The notes under the pieces were generated by a model. That model was given only the letters and a program-made list of their open reading frames with translations, was not told the origin of the DNA and searched no databases. DNA of 64,000 bases, from positions 186,001 through 250,000 of the forward strand of contig NZ_SOCR01000005.1 in assembly GCF_004364335.1 (NCBI RefSeq), written 5' to 3'. This document shows, one piece after another, positions 45,691 through 58,560 of this stretch. Every line of letters begins with the position of its first letter. The first letter of the stretch is position 1. This DNA comes from Pseudomonas graminis. Lineage in GTDB: Bacteria > Pseudomonadota > Gammaproteobacteria > Pseudomonadales > Pseudomonadaceae. The translations under genes were made by a program, and so were the position numbers.

Positions 45691-46832
45691 GCCGCCACCG
45701 CTTGCGCGCCAAATGCCTTGGGACGCTGGGACAGGATGACCAACCCCAGCGCCCCCGCCGCCATCAGCAACGGCAGCGCCTGACCGCTGACCCACTGGCT
45801 GCCGGCACCTGCCGCCAAGGGGCCGAGCAGGCAACCAATCCCCCACAGCTGAGCGACATGGGCATTAGCGCGCACCAGGGCGTCATCGCGGTAACGCTCG
45901 CCAATCAGAATCAGCGACAGCGTGAACAGCCCGCCCGCACTCGCGCCAAACAGCACCCACAGCGGCCAGATGGCGACTGTGTCGACCAGCAGCGGGATCG
46001 CCAGGCTTGACACCATCAGCACCAGCGCACACCCGAAAAACAGCCGCCGTCGGGAAACCCTGTCGGCCAGCGCGCCAATCGGTAGTTGCAGAAGCGCATC
46101 ACCCACCACCACAGTGCTGACCATCGCCAGGGCGATTTCAGGCGTGAAGCCCTGTTGCAGGCAATACACCGGCAGCAAGGTCAGAATCATCGCTTCAAAG
46201 CCGGCGAACAGCGCGATGGCCCATGCAATGGCCGGCAAACCCCGACAGAAGCCGCCCAGGTCGCGCAGCGTCACATGGCTGGATTCCGCGCTCGGCGCAC
46301 CGGTTCTGCCCAGCAATAGAAACGGCGATACCGCCAGCAACAGGGTCCCGACCCAGAACCCGTAATCTGCTTCAGTGCCAATGAAGCCCAGCAGCACCGG
46401 CCCGCCCAGCTGACTCAACGCATAGGAACTGCCGTACAGCGCTACCAGCTTGCCGCGCAGCCGTTCGATCACCAACTGGTTGATCCAGCTTTCCCCGAGC
46501 ACGAACACAATCGTAAGGATCGTCCCGAGCATCAGGCGCAGGACCAGCCAGACCCAGTAATTAGGCAGTAACGCCAGCAAACCCACTGAAAATGACCCGG
46601 CCCACAGGCACAGCCGCATCAGGTTGGCGGTGCCGAGTCTAGAAGCGAGCCGGCTGGCTAAACTGGCGCCCAGCAACACGCCAATGGCCGGCATAGCAGC
46701 CATGACGCCAATGGCAAACGCGCCGTAACCCCAGGCTTCCAGCCGCAGCGACACCAACGGCATGCTAACGCCCAGCGCCAGGCCGACACTCAATACAGAC
46801 GCCAGCACAGCGAAATAAGTACCCCAACGCAT
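45687..46832 (-). CDS. MFS transporter, YcaD-like
   Basis: 381 residues from ATG 46832 (AGGAG seven bases upstream); the two GTG codons before it lie in the ribosome-binding spacer. Twelve hydrophobic helices, the ASRLASRLGTANLMRLCLW loop 2-3 motif and GALADRVSRRRLFFG in the second half. Substrate unknown. Convergent with the phospholipase-D-like gene, sharing four bases. Confidence 0.88.
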   Translation of the reverse strand: MRWGTYFAVLASVLSVGLALGVSMPLVSLRLEAWGYGAFAIGVMAAMPAIGVLLGASLASRLASRLGTANLMRLCLWAGSFSVGLLALLPNYWVWLVLRLMLGTILTIVFVLGESWINQLVIERLRGKLVALYGSSYALSQLGGPVLLGFIGTEADYGFWVGTLLLAVSPFLLLGRTGAPSAESSHVTLRDLGGFCRGLPAIAWAIALFAGFEAMILTLLPVYCLQQGFTPEIALAMVSTVVVGDALLQLPIGALADRVSRRRLFFGCALVLMVSSLAIPLLVDTVAIWPLWVLFGASAGGLFTLSLILIGERYRDDALVRANAHVAQLWGIGCLLGPLAAGAGSQWVSGQALPLLMAAGALGLVILSQRPKAFGAQAVAA

Positions 46833-46868
46833 CACCACGCTCCTGTGGCTGAAAAGGACGAAACAAAA

Positions 46869-46897
46869 CAGCCGGGCTTTTTAGGGAAGCCCGGCTG
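46869..46897 (-). terminator. Terminator after pauC
   Basis: CAGCCGGGCTT/AAGCCCGGCTG, an 11-bp perfect stem, followed on the minus strand by TTTTGTTT. It ends the aldehyde dehydrogenase message. Confidence 0.85.
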
Positions 46898-46940
46898 CGT
46901 CGGTTTTTACTGCGCCTAAGTTTTGAAGGCGTGCGGCCTT

Positions 46941-48434
46941 TTACAGCTTGATCCAGGTCGCCTTCAGCTCGGTGTATTTATCGAACGCATGCAGCGACTT
47001 GTCGCGCCCGTTGCCGGACTGCTTGAAGCCACCAAATGGCGCGGTCATGTCGCCGCCATCGTACTGATTGACCCACACGCTGCCCGCGCGCAACGCCTTC
47101 GCGGTCAGATGCGCCTTGGACAAGTCAGACGTCCACACCGCCGCGGCCAGGCCATAAGGCGTGTCGTTGGCAATCTGAATGGCTTCTTCAGCGGTATCGA
47201 AGGTGAGCACAGAAAGCACCGGCCCGAAGATCTCTTCCTGAGCGATCTTCATCGCGTTGGTCACGCCGTCGAAGATCGTCGGCTCAACGTAGGTGCCGCC
47301 GGTTTCCTGGAGAATGCGCTTGCCACCAACGACCAGCTTGGCGCCATCGGTGTGGCCGGCTTCAATGTAAGACAGCACGGTATTCATCTGCTGGGTATCG
47401 ACCAGCGCGCCGACCGTGGTTGCCGGATCAAGCGGATTGCCCGGCTTCCAGGCTTTCAGCGCTTCGATCACCATCGGCAGGAATTTCTCTTTGATCGAGC
47501 GCTCGACCAATAGGCGGGAACCGGCCGTGCAGACCTCGCCCTGGTTGAACGCAATAGCGCTGGCGGCAGACTCGGCCGCAGCCTGCAGATCCGGCGCATC
47601 GGCGAAGACGATGTTCGGGCTCTTGCCGCCGGCTTCCAGCCAGACACGTTTCATGTTCGATTCGCCCGAGTAGATCAGCAATTGCTTGGCAATCTTCGTC
47701 GACCCGGTGAACACCGCCGTGTCGACGTCCATGTGCAGCGCCAGTGCTTTACCCACCGTGTGGCCGTAACCCGGCAGCACATTCAGCACGCCCGCCGGAA
47801 TACCGGCTTCGATGGCGAGCTGCGCGACGCGGATGGCGGTCAGCGGGGATTTCTCCGACGGCTTGAGGATCACCGAGTTGCCGCTCGACAGCGCAGGACC
47901 GAGTTTCCAGGAAGCCATCAGCAGCGGGAAATTCCACGGCACAATGGCCGCCACCACGCCAATCGGCTCGCGCGTTACCAGGCCCAGTTGATCGTGCGGG
48001 GTGGGCGCGACTTCGTCGTACAGCTTGTCGATGGCCTCGCCGCTCCAGCTCAACGCCTGAGCGGAGCCGGGAATGTCGATGCCGTAGGAGTCGCTGATGG
48101 GCTTGCCCATGTCGAGGGTTTCGAGCAGCGCGAGCTCTTCGACATTCTCGTTGATCAGCTCGGCCAGACGAAGCATGGCGGCCTTGCGCTTGGCCGGCGC
48201 CAATCGCGACCAGACGCCGGAATTGAACGTAGCCCGGGCGTTTTCGACGGCGCGCTGTGCATCGGCGGCGTCACAACTGGCGACGTGGGCGAGGAAGCGG
48301 CCATCGACCGGACTGATGCAGTCGAACGTCGAGCCGGATGCGGCGTCTGTGTATTCACCATTGATGAAAGCACGGCCTTCGATTTTCAGGTCCTGGGCGC
48401 GTTGTTCCCAGTCAGCATGAGTCAGGGTGGTCAT
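46941..48434 (-). CDS. pauC: Gamma-glutamyl-aminobutyraldehyde dehydrogenase, PauC/KauB/PuuC type
   Basis: 497 residues from ATG 48434. Catalytic Cys302 in NQGEVCTAGSR, general-base Glu in LEAGGKSPN, and the NAD-binding PWNFPLLMASWKLGPAL and FTGSTKIA stretches. PauC oxidises gamma-glutamyl-aminobutyraldehyde and related aldehydes from putrescine and cadaverine breakdown. Its promoter shares a palindrome with the divergent cupin gene; PauR is encoded 12 kb away in this window. Confidence 0.93.
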   Translation of the reverse strand: MTTLTHADWEQRAQDLKIEGRAFINGEYTDAASGSTFDCISPVDGRFLAHVASCDAADAQRAVENARATFNSGVWSRLAPAKRKAAMLRLAELINENVEELALLETLDMGKPISDSYGIDIPGSAQALSWSGEAIDKLYDEVAPTPHDQLGLVTREPIGVVAAIVPWNFPLLMASWKLGPALSSGNSVILKPSEKSPLTAIRVAQLAIEAGIPAGVLNVLPGYGHTVGKALALHMDVDTAVFTGSTKIAKQLLIYSGESNMKRVWLEAGGKSPNIVFADAPDLQAAAESAASAIAFNQGEVCTAGSRLLVERSIKEKFLPMVIEALKAWKPGNPLDPATTVGALVDTQQMNTVLSYIEAGHTDGAKLVVGGKRILQETGGTYVEPTIFDGVTNAMKIAQEEIFGPVLSVLTFDTAEEAIQIANDTPYGLAAAVWTSDLSKAHLTAKALRAGSVWVNQYDGGDMTAPFGGFKQSGNGRDKSLHAFDKYTELKATWIKL

Positions 48435-48557
48435 GAAACGTCCTCCTCTTATGAAATAGGCGCCTCTTCGCACTCGAATCGGGCTTCAGGACGGGGCCTG
48501 ACGCGTCATCGGATCGGCCGAAGGCATTCGCCACCCTAAACCAGCATTGGGCGAATT

Positions 48558-48571
48558 TCCAATATATTGGA
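48558..48571. promoter_or_regulatory. 14-bp palindrome between pauC and the cupin gene, candidate PauR/PuuR operator
   Basis: TCCAATATATTGGA is a perfect palindrome, centred about 130 bases upstream of each of the two divergent starts. The E. coli PuuR operator contains GACAATATATTGACC as I recall it, which shares the CAATATATTG core. The PauR-like protein in this window is of that family. Confidence 0.6.
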
Positions 48572-48693
48572 CATAAGTGGGCGAAATCTGGCCGGATCGT
48601 GCATTTTATTCAACAGCTCCCGGGATCGCCTGCGCTTTCCACACGATCCTCGACGAGCAACAATCACGCAGCGCCCACTTTCAGGAATCAGAT

Positions 48694-49056
48694 ATGAGCA
48701 TCGAAAGCATCGTCGACTTCAGCGAAGCCACTACTGCAGCGGAGCGTTTCACGCCTGCCGCTGAAAAGATTCTCAAGGGCGAGCCGAACCAGACGGTTTA
48801 CAACCATTACAACAGCCCGTGCGGGCAGCTGAATGCAGGCGTCTGGGAAGGGGAAGTCGGCCAGTGGAAAGTGAATTACACCGAGCATGAGTATTGTGAA
48901 ATCGTGCAGGGCGTTTCGGTCCTTCGTGACGAAGAAGGCAAGTCGAAGACCCTGCGCGCCGGTGACCGTTTCGTGATTCCCGCAGGTTTTAAAGGGACGT
49001 GGGAAGTGCTGGAAGCCTGCCGCAAGATCTATGTAGTGTTCGAACAGAAGGCTTGA
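48694..49056 (+). CDS. Cupin-domain protein
   Basis: 120 residues. The EutQ/DUF861-type cupin: LNAGVWEGEVGQWKVNYTEHEYCEIVQGVSVLRDEEG, then AGDRFVIPAGFKGTWEV. AGGAA precedes the ATG at 48694. It is divergent from pauC and shares its control region, suggesting a role in polyamine or amine catabolism, but the substrate is unknown. Confidence 0.88.
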   Translation: MSIESIVDFSEATTAAERFTPAAEKILKGEPNQTVYNHYNSPCGQLNAGVWEGEVGQWKVNYTEHEYCEIVQGVSVLRDEEGKSKTLRAGDRFVIPAGFKGTWEVLEACRKIYVVFEQKA

Positions 49057-49084
49057 GGGTGATGTGACCGGCTTTCCTTCAGCC

Positions 49085-49117
49085 ACAAAAAAGCCCGCAT
49101 CGCTGCGGGCTTTTTTG
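49085..49117. terminator. Bidirectional terminator (cupin / rpmG)
   Basis: ACAAAAAAGCCCGCA/TGCGGGCTTTTTTGT around TCGC: GC-rich stem with A- and T-tracts on both sides. Ends the cupin gene (plus) and rpmBG (minus). Confidence 0.92.
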
Positions 49118-49134
49118 TAAGACGCAAAAATCAA

Positions 49135-49290
49135 TTACTTGATTTTGGCTTCTTTGTAGATCACGTGCTTACGAACAACCGGATCGAATTTTTTAATTTC
49201 GATTTTGTCCGGAGTCGTGCGCTTGTTCTTGTCGGTGGTGTAGAAGTGGCCGGTGTTAGCGGTCGACACCAAACGGATCAATTCACGCAT
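49135..49290 (-). CDS. rpmG: 50S ribosomal protein L33
   Basis: 51 residues, too short for a 60-residue cutoff; read on the minus strand from ATG 49290: [20 protein letters not shown]...[17 protein letters not shown] and a basic end YKEAKIK. It lacks the zinc CxxC pairs, the C-minus form usual in gamma-proteobacteria. 11 bases downstream of rpmB. Confidence 0.97.
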   Translation of the reverse strand: MRELIRLVSTANTGHFYTTDKNKRTTPDKIEIKKFDPVVRKHVIYKEAKIK

Positions 49291-49301
49291 GATTTTCTCC
49301 C

Positions 49302-49538
49302 TTAGACCTTCGCGCCAGCACGGCGGATTTCGGCCAGAACAACCGTGATACCACGCTTGTCGATGATACGCATGCCTTTAGCAGATACGCGCAGACGTAC
49401 GAAGCGTTTCTCTTCTTCAACCCAGAAGCGGTGATGCTGCAGGTTTGGCAGGAAACGACGACGGGTTTTGTTGTTTGCGTGGGAAATGTTATTCCCGGTT
49501 ACCGGACCCTTACCGGTAACTTGACATACTCTCGACAT
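49302..49538 (-). CDS. rpmB: 50S ribosomal protein L28
   Basis: 78 residues. [40 protein letters not shown] and the [16 protein letters not shown] segments are diagnostic. Forms rpmB-rpmG, the usual order. Confidence 0.98.
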   Translation of the reverse strand: MSRVCQVTGKGPVTGNNISHANNKTRRRFLPNLQHHRFWVEEEKRFVRLRVSAKGMRIIDKRGITVVLAEIRRAGAKV

Positions 49539-49901
49539 GCCTCAGCCCTCTAAAACCACATGCCCAACCCGGCATGGGTTGGCCGCTTAATCTCTCAGTC
49601 ATTTGGCGCCAGGCGCCGCGTTTCTTCAGGGGTCTTACCGGCCACACCTGCGGTGAAGGCAGCGGGCCCCTAGAAAAGAGCGCTGCTTTATACCAGAAAG
49701 CCCCCGGTGCAACAACACAAACCACGAATTGCCTGCCAGAACGCACGGGCTTTGAACCCGACAAGGCCAGCGGCGTTAGGCGCGGCGGGAAATATACCAC
49801 TCGTCGCGCCGCAGCGATTGTTCTGCACCAATCGATGGTCTAGGGTTACTGACTCTCCAGACTGCGCCGGCAGATGGGCTATCTCTGAAAGGAAAATCGC
49901 C
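49539..49901. promoter_or_regulatory. Divergent spacer rpmB / peptide-binding protein gene (363 bases)
   Basis: No gene supported. It must carry the rpmB promoter (minus) and that of the solute-binding protein (plus, with AAGGAAAA before the ATG). A weak GGCGCG...CGCGCC inverted repeat around 49777-49813 is the only structure noted. Confidence 0.35.
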
Positions 49902-51491
49902 ATGCGCCTAGCCGTTCTACCCCTGTTGCTCGCGTCCCTGTCCACGCCGTTGATGGCCCAGGCGGCAATGACGTTGAGCGTCTGCACGGAAGCCAGCCCT
50001 GAAGGCTTCGACGTGGTGCAGTACAACTCGCTGACCACCACCAATGCTTCGGCGGACGTACTGATGAACCGTCTGGTGGACTACGACGCAGCATCCGCCA
50101 AGTTGGTTCCCAGCCTGGCGCAGAGCTGGAGTGTGTCGCCTGACGGGCTGACCTATGACTTCAAACTTCGCGCCGGCGTGAAATTCCATCACACCGATTA
50201 CTTCACCCCGACCCGCGAGCTCAACGCTGACGACGTGGTGTTCAGCTTCCAGCGCATGCTCGATCCGGCTAATCCCTGGAACAAGGTCGCTGCACAGGGC
50301 TTCCCTCACGCGCAGTCGATGCAATGGCCGTCGCTCATCAAGAAAGTCGTGGCGACCGACGCCAACACGGTGCGTATTACCCTGGACCACCCGGACGCGA
50401 CATTTCTGGCGACGCTCAGCATGGGCTTCGCTTCTATTTATTCCGCCGAGTACACCGCGCAGTTGTTGAAGGCCGGCACTCCGGAGAAGCTCAACAGCCA
50501 GCCGATCGGCACCGGTCCTTTCGTCTTCAAGCGCTTCCAGAAAGACTCGGTGGTGCGTTACGAGGCCAACCCGGATTATTTCGCCGGCAAGCCCGCCGTC
50601 GATACGCTGGTGTATGCGATCACGCCGGACGCCAACGTTCGCCTGCAACGAATTCGCCGCAATGAGTGCCAGGTTGCCCTGTCGCCCAAGCCTCTTGATG
50701 TCGCAGAAGCCGTGAAGGATCCCAACCTGCAGGTTGAAAAAACGCCTGCCTTTATGACCGCTTTCCTGGCTATCAACAGTCAGCATCCGCCGTTGGACAA
50801 GCCGCAAGTGCGTCAGGCAATCAACCTGGCGTTCGACAAAGACACTTACCTGAAAGCGGTGTTCGAAGGTTCGGCAAGCCCGGCCAACGGTCCGTATCCG
50901 CCTACGACGTGGGGTTACGCCAGCGACTTGCCCGGCTACAAACATGATGTGGCGAAAGCCAAGGACCTGCTGGCCAATGCTGGTCTGAAAGACGGATTCA
51001 AGACGACGATCTGGACTCGCCCGTCAGGTAGCTTGCTCAACCCTAATCCGAACGCCGGCGCGCAGTTGCTGCAGAACGACTTGGCTGCTGTAGGCATCAA
51101 GGCAGAGATCAAAGTTATCGAATGGGGCGAGCTGATTCGTCGCGCCAAGACAGGCGAGCATGACCTGCTGTTCATGGGCTGGGCGGGTGATAACGGCGAT
51201 CCGGATAACTTCCTGACGCCACAGTTCTCCTGCGCCGCCGTCAAATCCGGAACCAACTTCGCGCGCTACTGTGATGAAGGGCTGGACAAGCTGATCCGTC
51301 AGGGCAAGGCCGTAACCGATCAGGCCCAACGCAGCAAGCTGTATCACCAGGCCCAGGAGCAGATCCAGAAGCAGGCACTGTGGCTGCCTCTTGCGCATCC
51401 AACGGCGTACGCGCTGACTCGCAAGAATGTTGAGGGTTACAGCGTGAGCCCGTTCGGTCGTCAGGATTTCTCCAAAGTGACCGTGAAGTAA
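49902..51491 (+). CDS. Periplasmic dipeptide/oligopeptide-binding protein (DppA/SBP_bac_5)
   Basis: 529 residues from ATG 49902. Signal peptide (1-22, LPLLLASLSTPLMAQA), then the SBP_bac_5 features: SPDGLTYDFKLRAGVKFHH, GTGPFVFKRFQKDSVVRYEANPDYF, VRQAINLAFDKDTYL and LGWAGDNGDPDNFL-type segment near 425 (here FMGWAGDNGDPDNF). The ABC permease genes are not adjacent, so it works with a distant dpp system or is one of several paralogous binding proteins, as known in P. aeruginosa. Confidence 0.93.
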   Translation: MRLAVLPLLLASLSTPLMAQAAMTLSVCTEASPEGFDVVQYNSLTTTNASADVLMNRLVDYDAASAKLVPSLAQSWSVSPDGLTYDFKLRAGVKFHHTDYFTPTRELNADDVVFSFQRMLDPANPWNKVAAQGFPHAQSMQWPSLIKKVVATDANTVRITLDHPDATFLATLSMGFASIYSAEYTAQLLKAGTPEKLNSQPIGTGPFVFKRFQKDSVVRYEANPDYFAGKPAVDTLVYAITPDANVRLQRIRRNECQVALSPKPLDVAEAVKDPNLQVEKTPAFMTAFLAINSQHPPLDKPQVRQAINLAFDKDTYLKAVFEGSASPANGPYPPTTWGYASDLPGYKHDVAKAKDLLANAGLKDGFKTTIWTRPSGSLLNPNPNAGAQLLQNDLAAVGIKAEIKVIEWGELIRRAKTGEHDLLFMGWAGDNGDPDNFLTPQFSCAAVKSGTNFARYCDEGLDKLIRQGKAVTDQAQRSKLYHQAQEQIQKQALWLPLAHPTAYALTRKNVEGYSVSPFGRQDFSKVTVK

Positions 51492-51510
51492 TTCGCAAAA
51501 ATCATAGGAG

Positions 51511-51692
51511 TGCGGCGTGACTGCCGACGCTTTCCCGGCTAAAGCCGGTCCCACTGTCGAGGTCACAGCCGATGCCGCTGGATGCCCACGACGCTTTTAG
51601 TGGCGCCGGCTTTAGCCGGGAAGAGGCCGGTTTGTACACCGTTAGTTTTGCGGTGTGACTGCCGACGCTTTCCCGGCTGAAGCCGGTCCTAC
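51511..51692. repeat. Triplicated REP-like element of a third family
   Basis: GTGACTGCCGACGCTTTCCC plus GGCTAAAGCCGGTCC (51517-51551), repeated at 51655-51689 with GGCTGAAGCC, and an inverted partner GGCGCCGGCTTTAGCCGGGA at 51602-51621. The core TTTCCCGGCTxAAGCCGG has internal dyad symmetry. Between convergent genes; distinct from the GCGCGCTTGCCCGCG REPs. Confidence 0.8.
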
Positions 51693-51743
51693 AAGTCGGG
51701 GCATGGCCAGTCCACATGCGGCGGCAACCCTCCGTCGCGGGCT

Positions 51744-52418
51744 TTACATCAACCCATACTCAACCATCGACAGCGGATCGCCGTCGCCGATGATCAGGTG
51801 GTCCAGCACCACCACGTCCACCAGCGCCAGCGCCTGTTTCAGATGCCGCGTCAGGTCGATGTCGGCTTCGCTGGCGTCTTTGACGCCGGAGGGGTGGTTG
51901 TGACAGAGGATCAATCCTGCCGAGTTGTGGGCCAGTGCCCGTTTGACCACCTGCCGCGCATGAACATGCGCCGTGTTGATCGAGCCGTGAAACAGCACTT
52001 CGAACGTCTGAACCCGGTTCTTGCTGTCCAGAAACAGGCAGCCAAAGACTTCATGGGGCTCGTGCCGTAGAAGCGCCTTGAGGTAACGACGCACTTGGGT
52101 CGGGTTTTCCAGCACAGAATCGCGCTTCAAATCCTCGCCCATGTTGCGCCGGGCCATTTCCATTACAGCCTGCAACTGCGCGAACTTGGCGGGCCCAAGA
52201 CCCAGCTCGCTGCTGAACGCCGTCAAGTTGGCTTCCAGCAACGCGCGCAAGCTGCCGAACTGGTTCAAAAGGTGCCGGGCCAGGTCCACGGCACTTCTGC
52301 CCGAGACGCCCGTGCGCAAGAAAATCGCCAGCAATTCAGCGTCTGACAAGCTCGACGCCCCCCGTTCCAGCAGCTTCTCCCGCGGACGCTCTGCCGCCGG
52401 CCAATCGCGAATACTCAT
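51744..52418 (-). CDS. radC: RadC/MPN-JAB domain protein
   Basis: 224 residues. N-terminal HhH region ([27 protein letters not shown]) and the JAB/MPN metal motif HNHPSG near the C-terminal end, followed by [16 protein letters not shown]. Once named a DNA-repair gene, but its actual role is unresolved. Divergent from coaBC, as in other gamma-proteobacteria. Confidence 0.93.
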   Translation of the reverse strand: MSIRDWPAAERPREKLLERGASSLSDAELLAIFLRTGVSGRSAVDLARHLLNQFGSLRALLEANLTAFSSELGLGPAKFAQLQAVMEMARRNMGEDLKRDSVLENPTQVRRYLKALLRHEPHEVFGCLFLDSKNRVQTFEVLFHGSINTAHVHARQVVKRALAHNSAGLILCHNHPSGVKDASEADIDLTRHLKQALALVDVVVLDHLIIGDGDPLSMVEYGLM

Positions 52419-52549
52419 AGCAGCTCCCTGTCTGTGGCGCCGCTGTTCCCGTGCGGTCGCTGTGCTATCTTAGCCGCTCTTTTTTGCGCGACAGTCAGGC
52501 CTGGGGAGGCCAATGATTGCCGCGTGTTAACTGACCTAAAGGCAGGCCT

Positions 52550-53758
52550 ATGCAGCGGCTGTATCGAAAACGCATCGTTCTCGGCGTCGGCGGTGGCATC
52601 GCGGCCTACAAGAGCGCCGAACTGGTCCGCCGTTTGCGCGACCACGGTGCAGAAGTCCGCGTCGTCATGACCAAAGGCGGCGCTGAATTCATCACCCCGC
52701 TGACCATGCAGGCCTTGTCCGGCCACCCCGTCCACCTGGATTTGCTCGACCCCGCAGCCGAAGCCGCCATGGGCCATATCGAACTGGCCAAATGGGCCGA
52801 CATGATCCTTATCGCACCGGGCACCGCTGACCTTATGGCCCGCCTGGCCCAAGGCATTGCCAATGATTTGCTGACCACCGTGGTGCTGGCGACCGACGCT
52901 ATCGTCGCCGTCGCGCCCGCGATGAATCAGGCCATGTGGCGCGACCCCTCCGTGCAGGCCAATCTGCAGCTGCTCGAACAGCGCGGTCTGCGCATGTTCG
53001 GCCCAGCCAGCGGCAGCCAGGCCTGTGGTGATGTGGGCTATGGGCGCATGCTCGAACCCAATGATCTGGCGCAATCCGCCGCCGATTGCTTTCAACACCT
53101 GACGCTGACCGGCAAGCACGTATTGATCACAGCCGGCCCTACCCAGGAAAACATCGACCCGGTTCGCTACATCACCAACCACAGCTCCGGGAAAATGGGC
53201 TTTGCCCTGGCCGAGGCCGCTGCCGAAGCGGGCGCGCGCGTCACCCTGATCACCGGCCCGGTGAACCTGCAGACGCCTGACCGGGTGTCGCGTGTCGACG
53301 TCGTCAGCGCCCGCGACATGCTCGCCGCCTGCGAAGACGCCATGCCTTGCGATCTCTTCATCGCCTCCGCAGCCGTCGCGGACTACCGGCCGGAAGTTGT
53401 CGCCACACAAAAATTGAAGAAAGATCCCACGACCGGTGATGGTCTTCTGCTGCAGATGGTCCGCAACCCGGACATTCTCGCCACCATTGCCCAGCGCCAG
53501 GATCGCCCGTTCAGCGTCGGCTTCGCGGCCGAAACCGAACACCTGCTTGATTACGCCGCACGCAAGCTCAAGGACAAGAACCTTGATCTGATCGTCGCCA
53601 ATGACGTCGCCAATCCCAGCATTGGCTTCAACAGCGAAGAAAACGCCTGCAGCGTGATCGACCGAGCGTTGCAAGCGACGCTCTTCGCCCAGACCAGCAA
53701 AGCCAAGATCGCGCGGCAGCTGGTGACTTTTATCGCCGATCGCATGAACCAGGTTTAA
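52550..53758 (+). CDS. coaBC: Bifunctional phosphopantothenoylcysteine decarboxylase/synthase
   Basis: 402 residues. N-terminal FMN-dependent CoaC half ([28 protein letters not shown] active-site segment) and C-terminal CoaB synthetase ([40 protein letters not shown]). It makes 4'-phosphopantetheine from phosphopantothenate in coenzyme A synthesis. Six bases before dut. Confidence 0.97.
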   Translation: MQRLYRKRIVLGVGGGIAAYKSAELVRRLRDHGAEVRVVMTKGGAEFITPLTMQALSGHPVHLDLLDPAAEAAMGHIELAKWADMILIAPGTADLMARLAQGIANDLLTTVVLATDAIVAVAPAMNQAMWRDPSVQANLQLLEQRGLRMFGPASGSQACGDVGYGRMLEPNDLAQSAADCFQHLTLTGKHVLITAGPTQENIDPVRYITNHSSGKMGFALAEAAAEAGARVTLITGPVNLQTPDRVSRVDVVSARDMLAACEDAMPCDLFIASAAVADYRPEVVATQKLKKDPTTGDGLLLQMVRNPDILATIAQRQDRPFSVGFAAETEHLLDYAARKLKDKNLDLIVANDVANPSIGFNSEENACSVIDRALQATLFAQTSKAKIARQLVTFIADRMNQV

Positions 53759-53764
53759 TCACGA

Positions 53765-54220
53765 ATGCACGCTCTACAAGCCAAGATCCTCGACCCTCGC
53801 ATTGGCAGCGAATTTCCGCTTCCCGCTTACGCCACTTCAGGCTCGGCCGGCCTGGACCTGCGCGCCATGCTGAAAGAAGACACCCTGCTCGAACCCGGCC
53901 AGACCCTCCTGATTCCCACCGGGCTGTCGATATACATCGCAGACCCTGGCCTGGCTGCGCTGATTCTGCCGCGCTCTGGCCTGGGCCATAAACACGGCAT
54001 CGTGCTGGGCAACCTGGTTGGCCTGATCGACTCCGATTATCAAGGCGAGCTGATGGTCTCCTGCTGGAACCGCGGCCAGACCGCTTTCAAGATCTCCATC
54101 GGCGAGCGTCTGGCTCAGCTTGTACTCGTCCCGGTGGTGCAGGCGCACTTTGAAATCGTCGAAGAGTTCGATGAAAGTCAGCGCGGCGCAGGGGGCTTCG
54201 GTCACTCCGGCAGCCACTGA
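53765..54220 (+). CDS. dut: dUTP pyrophosphatase
   Basis: 151 residues, standard trimeric dUTPase. Motif 1 SAGLDLRA, motif 2 [11 protein letters not shown], motif 3 [11 protein letters not shown], motif 4 [10 protein letters not shown] and motif 5 [10 protein letters not shown] are all present. Hydrolyses dUTP to dUMP. coaBC-dut coupling is typical; algC follows. Confidence 0.97.
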   Translation: MHALQAKILDPRIGSEFPLPAYATSGSAGLDLRAMLKEDTLLEPGQTLLIPTGLSIYIADPGLAALILPRSGLGHKHGIVLGNLVGLIDSDYQGELMVSCWNRGQTAFKISIGERLAQLVLVPVVQAHFEIVEEFDESQRGAGGFGHSGSH

Positions 54221-54330
54221 TCCCGCAACACACACTTACTTTGGCTAACGCATCGCTTGTGCCCTGACGGGCTTTGAGCGGTGCGAAAACAACAAGAACG
54301 CGTCAGGACGACCCAGCAGGGAGAGTTAGT

Positions 54331-57853
<3,523 letters not shown>

Positions 57854-57863
57854 TTGCCGCTGT

Positions 57864-57903
57864 AAAAAGCCCCGCCCGGCTTACTCCCGGGCGGGGCTTT
57901 TTT
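57864..57903. terminator. Terminator after argB
   Basis: AAAAAGCCCCGCCCGG, six-base loop, CCGGGCGGGGCTTTTTT: strong GC stem with T-tract. Usable on both strands, ending argB and the convergent DUF4124 gene. Confidence 0.93.
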
Positions 57904-57936
57904 GTGGCTGGTTTTTGGTCGCGCCCATAGCGGTGA

Positions 57937-58539
57937 TCACCGACCAAGCAGTTTCTGCACACGGGCGCGATCCTGCGCGAACTCGGCCTCAGCCTGGGTT
58001 CTCGCCGTCTGGTAGCGCAGGATGTCGACTTTCAGGTTCTGCTGCTGATCACGCAGATCATCCATCTGATCAAGCAGCGTCTTCGGCACCGGGTGCCCTG
58101 CCCGCTCTTGATCAGCCGCCTGTGTTTGCAGCGAGCCTTGCTGGGTAACGAGGTTCTGGATGTTGCCTTGCGCCACGACGATCAGGCCGTCGAGTTCGGC
58201 GAGTCGACGATTCTTCGCCCGGTCCACGTCCTCGACGCTGCTGTACAGCCGCAGCAGATGGGCGTCGGCGTCGGACTGAAGCTTGGCGGCCTGGGCGTCG
58301 CGCAATTCATCGGCGGATGGTGCGGGCGGTATCGTCTGCACCACCCGGCCGCGCTGATTAAGCACTTCGTAACCCTTGCCGACGTACTCCGGGGGCACGC
58401 CCTGGCGGTCAAGCACGGTTACGCCGCGACTGTCGACGTAGCGATACAGCACGATGCCCGGGGCATCGTCCGCATGAACATTCGCGATGCAACCCAAACC
58501 CAGCGACAGACAAAAACCCAACGTGCCCAGCTTGAGCAT
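57937..58539 (-). CDS. DUF4124 periplasmic protein
   Basis: 200 residues. Start 58539 is chosen because AAGGA lies eight bases upstream; ATG 58548 overlaps that site. Signal peptide (LGTLGFCLSLGLGCIANVHA) then the DUF4124 domain (VLYRYVDSRGVTVLDRQGVPPEY), followed by a long coiled coil to the end. Function unknown. Next to pyrE on the same strand, 21 bases from its stop. Confidence 0.85.
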   Translation of the reverse strand: MLKLGTLGFCLSLGLGCIANVHADDAPGIVLYRYVDSRGVTVLDRQGVPPEYVGKGYEVLNQRGRVVQTIPPAPSADELRDAQAAKLQSDADAHLLRLYSSVEDVDRAKNRRLAELDGLIVVAQGNIQNLVTQQGSLQTQAADQERAGHPVPKTLLDQMDDLRDQQQNLKVDILRYQTARTQAEAEFAQDRARVQKLLGR

Positions 58540-58560
58540 AAACCGCATCCTTTTGGAGGC

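Noticed and set aside
52415..53674. A 419-residue minus-strand frame opposite coaBC
   Set aside because: CoaBC motifs are complete on the plus strand; the opposite frame shows no domain and begins and ends without ribosome-binding signals.
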